A stretch of DNA of 6,737 nucleotides, taken from assembly GCA_013298455.1 (NCBI GenBank), contig JAAFHR010000182.1, positions 1-6,737 of the forward strand, read 5' to 3'. Positions 4,606 to 6,737 of the stretch are shown in pieces (positions within the stretch are counted from its first letter, which is position 1; every line of letters begins with the position of its first letter). The notes below the pieces were generated by a model, which saw only the letters and a program-made list of their open reading frames with translations, was not told the origin of the DNA and made no database searches. The stretch is from Betaproteobacteria bacterium (GTDB lineage Bacteria; Pseudomonadota; Gammaproteobacteria; Burkholderiales; Casimicrobiaceae). A program made the translations under genes and the position numbers.

Positions 4606-6737
4606 AACATTTGTCCTGTACCCAGCTTGTCAGAAAACGCGCTTTCAACCAGCTCGTTTTGCTGCTTGGTGTGCCAGCTCATGTAGCCCACAGCGGGAGA
4701 GGCGCTAACGACACGACCCGCGTAGAGCAACACTTGCTCCGCCTTGATGTCGCTTCGGAAATACGCCATCAAGCGATACCACGCGCCTTGGTTTTGCGGT
4801 TCTTCTTGACACCACACGACTTCGTGCGCGTTAGGGAATTTCTTGAGCTGCGCTTTGAAATCCTCGTGGGGGAACGGGTACTGCTGCTCCAAACGAATGA
4901 TCGCAACGTCTTTGAAATCGGCGTTTTTGCGACGGTAGTCGAGTAGGTCGTAGTACACCTTGCCCGAGCAAACGATGACTCGTTTCACGTTTTTCGCGAC
5001 GACTTTATCGACCTCACCGATCACGGTTTGGAAGCTGCCATCGGCCAACTCTTCGAGCGAGCTCACGGCTTCTTTGTGACGCAGCAGTGATTTCGGCGTC
5101 ATCACAATCAAGGGCTTGCGGAACTTCCGGATCATTTGCCGACGCAGCATGTGATAGCACTGGGCGGGTGTTGATGGAACGACGACTTGCATGTTGTGCT
5201 CCGCGCAGAGCTGCAAGAAGCGCTCTGGTCGCGCGGAGCTGTGCTCGGGGCCCTGGCCTTCGTAACCGTGCGGCAACAGCAGCGTTAGGCTGCAAACCCG
5301 GCCCCACTTCACTTCGCCCGAGCTGATGAATTGATCGATCACCACCTGTGCGCCGTTGGCGAAGTCACCGAATTGGCCTTCCCACAACACAAGCTCGTTG
5401 GGCTCGCTCGTGGAGTAGCCGTATTCGAAGCCCATCACCGCCTCTTCGGAGAGCAATGAGTCGATGACGACGTAGTCCTTTTGATTCGGCTTAATGTGTT
5501 GCAGCGGGATGTAGCTGCCGCTGTCCCACTTCTCACGGTTTTGATCGTGATAGACCGCGTGACGGTGCGAGAAGGTGCCGCGGCCGCAGTCTTCGCCCGA
5601 GAGGCGAATACCAACGTCCTCGTTGATCAGCGTAGCGTACGCAAGGTTTTCCGCCATACCCCAATCGAGCGACTGTTTGCCCTCGCCCATCGCGGTGCGA
5701 TCAGCGATGACCTTTTCAACGCGCGAATGAACCTTGAAGCCCTCTGGCAGCGTGACCAATTTTTTCGCAAGCGTTGTGAGCGTTGACATCGGCACGGTGG
5801 TGTCGCACTCATCATCCCATTTGCGATCTTTGAATTGCGCCCAGTCTTGTTGGTATGGCGCAACGTAGTTCGACAAAATCGTTTTGTTGGTGTGCGTGCC
5901 TTTGTCCATTGCGGCACGATAAATCGCCACGTATTCATCAGCCTCACCGGCTTTGATCACGCCCTGCGCTTCGAGTGCCTTGGCGTAGAGCGCACGGGTG
6001 CCGGGATGTTGATGAATTTTTTTGTACATCAAGGGCTGGGTGACCATCGGCTCGTCTTGCTCGTTGTGCCCGAGCCGACGGAAACACACCAAATCGATGA
6101 ACACATCTTTGTGAAAGATCGTGCGGTAATCCATCGCGATTTCGGTGACCAGCAAACAGGTTTCTGGATCATCGGCGTTAACGTGAAAGATAGGCACTTC
6201 GGCCATCTTGGCGATGTCGGTGCAGTAGAGCGACGAGCGCACGTCGCGCGGATCACTGGTGGTGAAACCAATCTGATTGTTGATCACGATATGCATCGTG
6301 CCGCCGGTACCGTAATGGCGGGTTTGCGAGAGCGCGAGTGTTTCTTGCACCACGCCTTGACCCGCAACTGCCGCATCGCCGTGGAGCAAAATGCCCATGA
6401 CCTGCTTGCCCGTTTTGTCGCCGCGGCGGTGCTGACGAGCGCGCACAGAGCCCGTGACCACGGGGTTCACAATCTCAAGATGCGAAGGGTTGAACGCGAG
6501 CGTAATATGCATCGGCCCACCCGGCGTGGTGATGTCGCTCGAAAAACCCTTGTGATACTTCACGTCGCCCGCTGACAAACTGGTGTCGTACTTGCCTTCG
6601 AATTCAGCAAACAAATCAGCCGGCAATTTGCCAAACGTGTTGACGAGCACACCCAGTCGACCGCGATGCGCCATGCCGATCACGGTTTCTTGTACGCCCG
6701 AAGCACCCGCGCGTTGCAGCATGTGATCGAGGATTGG
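4593..6737 (-). CDS. sucA: 2-oxoglutarate dehydrogenase E1 component, C-terminal 714 residues, cut by the right edge
   Basis: Also called odhA. This subunit decarboxylates 2-oxoglutarate on thiamine diphosphate and succinylates the E2 lipoyl group, the committed step of the complex. The frame is open to the window edge; the true start lies outside, and about 235 residues are missing by comparison with E. coli SucA. Numbering from the edge: GMAHRGRLGVLVN (21-33) with His24, and VKYHKGFSSD with His62, match E. coli His260 and His298. FNPSHLEIV is at 82-90. The thiamine diphosphate motif runs from HGDAA (119-123) to NN (153-154). GHNEQDEP (223-230) ends that domain. The second transketolase-like domain begins near GMAENLAYATLI (360-371) and includes SGEDCGRGTFSHRHAV (380-395). 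The C-terminus ends QMLTNL at a TGA. It is the first visible gene of the odh operon, and all expected motifs in the visible part are intact. Confidence 0.97.
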   Translation of the reverse strand, partial: PILDHMLQRAGASGVQETVIGMAHRGRLGVLVNTFGKLPADLFAEFEGKYDTSLSAGDVKYHKGFSSDITTPGGPMHITLAFNPSHLEIVNPVVTGSVRARQHRRGDKTGKQVMGILLHGDAAVAGQGVVQETLALSQTRHYGTGGTMHIVINNQIGFTTSDPRDVRSSLYCTDIAKMAEVPIFHVNADDPETCLLVTEIAMDYRTIFHKDVFIDLVCFRRLGHNEQDEPMVTQPLMYKKIHQHPGTRALYAKALEAQGVIKAGEADEYVAIYRAAMDKGTHTNKTILSNYVAPYQQDWAQFKDRKWDDECDTTVPMSTLTTLAKKLVTLPEGFKVHSRVEKVIADRTAMGEGKQSLDWGMAENLAYATLINEDVGIRLSGEDCGRGTFSHRHAVYHDQNREKWDSGSYIPLQHIKPNQKDYVVIDSLLSEEAVMGFEYGYSTSEPNELVLWEGQFGDFANGAQVVIDQFISSGEVKWGRVCSLTLLLPHGYEGQGPEHSSARPERFLQLCAEHNMQVVVPSTPAQCYHMLRRQMIRKFRKPLIVMTPKSLLRHKEAVSSLEELADGSFQTVIGEVDKVVAKNVKRVIVCSGKVYYDLLDYRRKNADFKDVAIIRLEQQYPFPHEDFKAQLKKFPNAHEVVWCQEEPQNQGAWYRLMAYFRSDIKAEQVLLYAGRVVSASPAVGYMSWHTKQQNELVESAFSDKLGTGQMLTNL

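Noticed and set aside
5835..6575. 246-codon plus-strand frame
   Set aside because: It is antisense to the conserved E1 thiamine diphosphate domain and has no family features.

Overview
The window is a minus-strand segment of a proteobacterial chromosome, most likely betaproteobacterial. The evidence is the gene order 2-oxoglutarate dehydrogenase E1 - E2 - E3 - zapE, the beta-like LpdA (FAD dinucleotide motif, then GGTCTNVGCIPSK) and the ZapE sequence style. The taxonomic call comes from remembered family patterns, not a search. Every gene I can support lies on the minus strand, so transcription runs from the high coordinates to the low ones. The long plus-strand open frames are shadows.

In transcription order: sucA/odhA (E1, N-terminus beyond the right edge, 4593-6737); a 153-bp gap with a hairpin over the sucA stop and an inverted pair of palindromic repeats; odhB/sucB (E2, 3186-4439); a small lipoprotein gene whose start overlaps the odhB stop (2737-3186); a palindromic repeat; a BrnT-family toxin gene with a TTG start (2404-2679) overlapping a small antitoxin-like gene (2190-2420); another palindromic repeat; lpdA (E3, 652-2079); a 126-bp composite palindromic element; and the first 171 codons of zapE (1-513, cut by the left edge).

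The three core enzymes form one machine, the 2-oxoglutarate dehydrogenase complex. E1 decarboxylates 2-oxoglutarate on thiamine diphosphate, E2 carries the succinyl group on its lipoyl lysine to CoA, and E3 reoxidises the lipoamide with FAD and NAD+. ZapE, a divisome-associated ATPase, often follows E3 in betaproteobacteria. Between E2 and E3 lies an accessory insert of about 1.1 kb, the lipoprotein plus a BrnT-type toxin-antitoxin pair, which is not part of the usual operon.

Four junctions (sucA/odhB, lipoprotein/brnT, antitoxin/lpdA, lpdA/zapE) carry REP-like palindromes from at least two sequence families. One of them appears to supply and also bury the zapE ribosome binding site. I see no CRISPR array, rRNA, tRNA, integrase or transposase, and no convincing intrinsic terminator. 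I do not see a wholly new system. The points worth a second look are the toxin-antitoxin/lipoprotein insert in a core TCA operon, the unusual antitoxin type, and the junction palindromes.
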